Assembly (NCBI RefSeq): GCF_016908115.1
Contig: NZ_JAFBDH010000005.1
Location: 62,001 to 126,000 of the forward strand
Length of the DNA: 64,000 nucleotides
Origin: Peptoniphilus gorbachii
Lineage (GTDB): Bacteria > Bacillota > Clostridia > Tissierellales > Peptoniphilaceae
Direction of reading: 5' to 3'
Within the stretch, counting starts at the first letter, position 1; the number at the start of each line of letters is the position of its first letter. Shown here one piece after another: positions 61,746 through 64,000 of this stretch. A program made the position numbers and the translations under genes. The notes beneath the pieces were generated by a model. The model was not told where the DNA came from and searched no databases. It worked only from the letters and a program-made list of their open reading frames with translations.

Positions 61746-62113
61746 GAAACATCAACCTTTTCAAGCACATATCTTCTATGGGAAAGATGAATTGAAGGAA
61801 TATCAGAAAATTTATAATGATATACACTTCCGTCACATCTAGTGACAATAACATCAGAACCTTTTGGAATATCTACATGAGGTCCAGTTGTCAAAATATC
61901 TTTTCTCTCTGCTTCACTATGACCAATATAATCATCACTGTGAGAAGATGTATTGAAGCTAAGTCTGCATGGTTCGTCTTCTACAAGAGTAACCTTTCTT
62001 CTCCTTGTTACTTTGGTTTTCTCATCTTCATAAGTTTCAAGGCAAATTGCAGTTACCCTATCTTCAAATAAAAGCGATAGACTTTTGCCGTAGGAATCAT
62101 AATCAATTACCAT
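61742..62113 (-). CDS. head-tail adaptor protein (XkdH-like)
   Basis: 123 aa. Beta-rich; CRLSFNTSSHSDDY and LTTGPHVDIPKGSDVIVTR-like stretch found in XkdH/DUF6093 relatives. ATG at 62113 after AGGTG; a GTG three codons before is less likely. Confidence 0.75.
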   Translation of the reverse strand: MVIDYDSYGKSLSLLFEDRVTAICLETYEDEKTKVTRRRKVTLVEDEPCRLSFNTSSHSDDYIGHSEAERKDILTTGPHVDIPKGSDVIVTRCDGSVYHYKFSDIPSIHLSHRRYVLEKVDVS

Positions 62114-62517
62114 TTTAAGCACCTGTATCTACTGCAAAAAACTTCAAGTCTAGCATCAAATAAATCATTTAACCTATTTTTATAACTTAAAATTTTAGCA
62201 TCTCTTATTTCTTCATCACTTCTACTATCAAATTCAACCCTAGTATTTTCAATAGTAATTGATTTAGAAACTCTTTCTCTTTTTTCAATAGGTTCTTTAG
62301 AATTTTTTAAGTCATCAATTTCTATTTTATTTAGAATTCCTTTGATAGCTATAAAATATTCAATAAATCTATTAGCATCATCTGGGAAGTCTTCCCTGTA
62401 GCAAGCCCATCTTAAAGTATCTAAAACCTCATCATGAATAAAATTAAAAAGCTGGGCATCAATTTCATCTCCACCCAACTCTTTAATAATTTTATTTACA
62501 TTATCAAGGCTAATCAT
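62107..62517 (-). CDS. head-tail connector protein (YqbG/DUF3199-like)
   Basis: 136 aa, helical, acidic: DIAQLF-like EIDAQLFNFIHDEVLDTLRW is the connector opening. Follows capsid and overlaps it by ATGA. Function from gene order. Confidence 0.72.
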   Translation of the reverse strand: MISLDNVNKIIKELGGDEIDAQLFNFIHDEVLDTLRWACYREDFPDDANRFIEYFIAIKGILNKIEIDDLKNSKEPIEKRERVSKSITIENTRVEFDSRSDEEIRDAKILSYKNRLNDLFDARLEVFCSRYRCLKW

Positions 62518-63551
62518 TTTACTTTAGCAACAAAAACTTCATTGCAAGCTTCAAAAGATGGAATTGCTCTTGCAACAGATTTAGTAATTCTTGCTACTGG
62601 ATCTATTCTTCTATAAATAACAGAAGTTATGAAGTCCTTATTTCTAACATCAATATTAGAAACTTGTGGAAGTTCAACTTCTTCAGCAGTTAAACCAAAA
62701 TAAGTATTTCCTAACTTAGTTTCAGGCATAAGAATTACAGTATTTGCTTTAACTAGAGGAAGTAGGCTTCCATCTGCAAGTCTATATTTTTCATTGTAAA
62801 CTGCAACAGTTGGCAAATCTCTTTGGCTTAAAAAGTCATTTAAGTTTTGCATACTTGGCACAATAGAAGAATTAACTCCAAAAATAGCCTTTCTTACTGC
62901 TTCAGAATTTAAAATAAGTCTTGAAGTTGCCTTATCCATTAACATTCTACTAGGATTTACCCCAGTGTCTTCAACAATTTTATCTACCCAAGTATCAAGA
63001 TTATTTAAAGGATCAGCCGTAGCTTCAGACCATCTTGTACTTGTCTTTAAAGTTTCTTGATGAGTTTCTGGCATGTGATAATCAATAACACCTGTAACAC
63101 CATTTTCATCAAGAGTGAGTTTTCCAGTTTGTAAGATTTCAAATCTCATCATATTAATTCTCTTGTAAACAGAATCAATAGTTAGATCAACATCATTAAA
63201 AATCCTATTTAAAACAGCCTGTTCCTCTGCAGGAGTTCTTGGATTTTGAAGCTTAACAATCTCATCTTCTGAAATAAACTTAGAATCCTTGACTAAAAGC
63301 ATATCTAAAATATTTTTAGCAAATCCACTTCTTCCTGATAACTTTGTATTAGTATCTGGTGCATATACTTCAGCAGTAACAGGAAGTTTATTTCCACCAA
63401 TAATATATTCGATTTTCAAATCATCAGTCTTTATATTAGGAAATAATAAATTACCAATATTATCTCCCTCTAGTTTTGTTCTTGCGTACTCTCTTAAATC
63501 TAAATTCCCGTTATTTAAGTTTAAAATAGCATTAGTTAATTGTTCTGGCAT
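62514..63551 (-). CDS. major capsid protein (HK97-fold, XkdG-like)
   Basis: 345 aa. MPEQLTNAILNLNNGNLDLR, FPNIKTDDLKIEYI, GFAKNILDM and RMLMDKATSRLILNSEAVRK; the ending RKDFITSVIYRRIDP-type strand closes the fold. Typical E-loop and axial-domain pattern for this phage family. ATG at 63551 after AAGGAGG. Confidence 0.88.
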   Translation of the reverse strand: MPEQLTNAILNLNNGNLDLREYARTKLEGDNIGNLLFPNIKTDDLKIEYIIGGNKLPVTAEVYAPDTNTKLSGRSGFAKNILDMLLVKDSKFISEDEIVKLQNPRTPAEEQAVLNRIFNDVDLTIDSVYKRINMMRFEILQTGKLTLDENGVTGVIDYHMPETHQETLKTSTRWSEATADPLNNLDTWVDKIVEDTGVNPSRMLMDKATSRLILNSEAVRKAIFGVNSSIVPSMQNLNDFLSQRDLPTVAVYNEKYRLADGSLLPLVKANTVILMPETKLGNTYFGLTAEEVELPQVSNIDVRNKDFITSVIYRRIDPVARITKSVARAIPSFEACNEVFVAKVK

Positions 63552-63564
63552 TTATATTTCCTCC

Positions 63565-63870
63565 TTATACTAATTTAATTTCAGCTAGCTTTGCTTCAGC
63601 ATTAATTGCTTCAGGAAGCTTATCCTTATAAACATAACCTTCAATAAGAAGAGGTGCTTCCATATCTCCATCAGTTACATCAATATCAAAGGGAATAATT
63701 CCCTTAGCTGTTCCATCATTTTTTGGATAAACAGTTCCTGCTTTAACAATATTTCTTCCACTTACATCTTTGCCGCTCCCCTTTTTTAAAGTAACTGTTA
63801 CAGCTACATAAGGATCAGCAAAAACTAAAACACTATTCTTACCATCATAAGCAATATTCTTTCCTAACAT
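63565..63870 (-). CDS. head decoration-like protein
   Basis: 101 aa, beta-rich: IVKAGTVYPKNDGTAKGIIP, then DGDMEAPLLIEGYVYKDKLP. Gene order (between scaffold and capsid) and a trimmed beta fold fit a decoration/stabilising protein. ATG at 63870 after AGGAGG. Confidence 0.78.
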   Translation of the reverse strand: MLGKNIAYDGKNSVLVFADPYVAVTVTLKKGSGKDVSGRNIVKAGTVYPKNDGTAKGIIPFDIDVTDGDMEAPLLIEGYVYKDKLPEAINAEAKLAEIKLV

Positions 63871-63883
63871 TATTTACCTCCTA

Positions 63884-64000
63884 TTATCCCCATGGATTAA
63901 ATTTTTCTTCTTGGTCTTCTCTCTTAATAACAGCATCAAAAAGTCCCTTTGGCTTTTCCCTGTTATCTCCTGCAATATTTGGATTTGCTCCTCTAAAGTC
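63884..64000 (-). CDS. phage scaffold-like protein (DUF4355), C-terminal end only
   Basis: 39 codons to a TAA, running off the right edge: contains DFRGANPNIAGDN and ends KREDQEEKFNPWG. The NPWG-type ending after a charged segment is typical of DUF4355 scaffold/capsid-assembly proteins upstream of the decoration gene. Confidence 0.65.
   Translation of the reverse strand, partial: DFRGANPNIAGDNREKPKGLFDAVIKREDQEEKFNPWG

Overview
The window is AT-rich DNA from a low-GC Gram-positive anaerobe. T-box leaders, a CtsR operator, rubredoxin, a citrate fermentation cluster and strong GGAGG ribosome sites all point to Firmicutes. A Peptoniphilus/Anaerococcus-like member of the anaerobic cocci is my best guess, but the genus is inference. 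About 42 kb is chromosome. The rest, to the right edge, is one integrated PBSX/XkdK-type myophage.

Chromosome, left to right: an HD-domain protein (cut by the edge) and gap; a MetA-aspartokinase fusion behind a methionine T-box; a citrate module in two minus-strand units (citG-citC-citX, then the transporter citS with citD-citE-citF); a CtsR-controlled small heat-shock gene; threonine deaminase, DUF951, an MscS channel and a secreted beta-propeller-like protein; a DMT exporter; transketolase and a TagA-type glycosyltransferase; an orphan mazF; two small membrane proteins; an AcpS-NnrD fusion divergent from tyrS, whose T-box leader is unusually short; a dipeptidase, an RsbW-like ATPase and rubredoxin; PPK2 and an esterase; mnmH; a minus-strand run of CDF exporter, trkA-trkH-trkA and ung; a DJ-1 protein and proC; split chromate-type transporter genes; an ADP-ribosylglycohydrolase, an erythromycin-esterase-like protein, pta, folP and an MBL hydrolase. 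citS, citrate lyase and its maturation genes would let the cell take up and cleave citrate to acetate and oxaloacetate; pta could serve acetyl-CoA/acetyl-phosphate exchange.

Prophage: positions 42201-42227 carry the last ~27 nt of an ssrA (tmRNA) gene on the minus strand, next to what looks like the original ssrA terminator but without an ssrA body. This is the attachment-site scar left when an element enters the 3' end of ssrA. To its right, all on the minus strand, come a 1.3-kb lysogenic-conversion cassette, lysis genes, tail fibres, baseplate, tail hub, tape measure, a programmed -1 frameshift tail chaperone, tube, sheath, head-tail connectors, capsid and scaffold. Packaging genes, integrase and intact ssrA should lie beyond position 64000.

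The most notable system is the cassette at 42367-43603: an ADP-ribosyltransferase-like protein, a small middle protein and a SecB-like chaperone in overlapping order. This is the toxin-antitoxin-chaperone layout of the anti-phage CmdTAC system. It has a palindromic operator at its promoter and near-identical 32-bp direct repeats on both sides. Other points of interest are the two enzyme fusions, the minimal tyrS T-box, the -1 frameshift signal, and a small phage gene interrupted by an in-frame amber codon.
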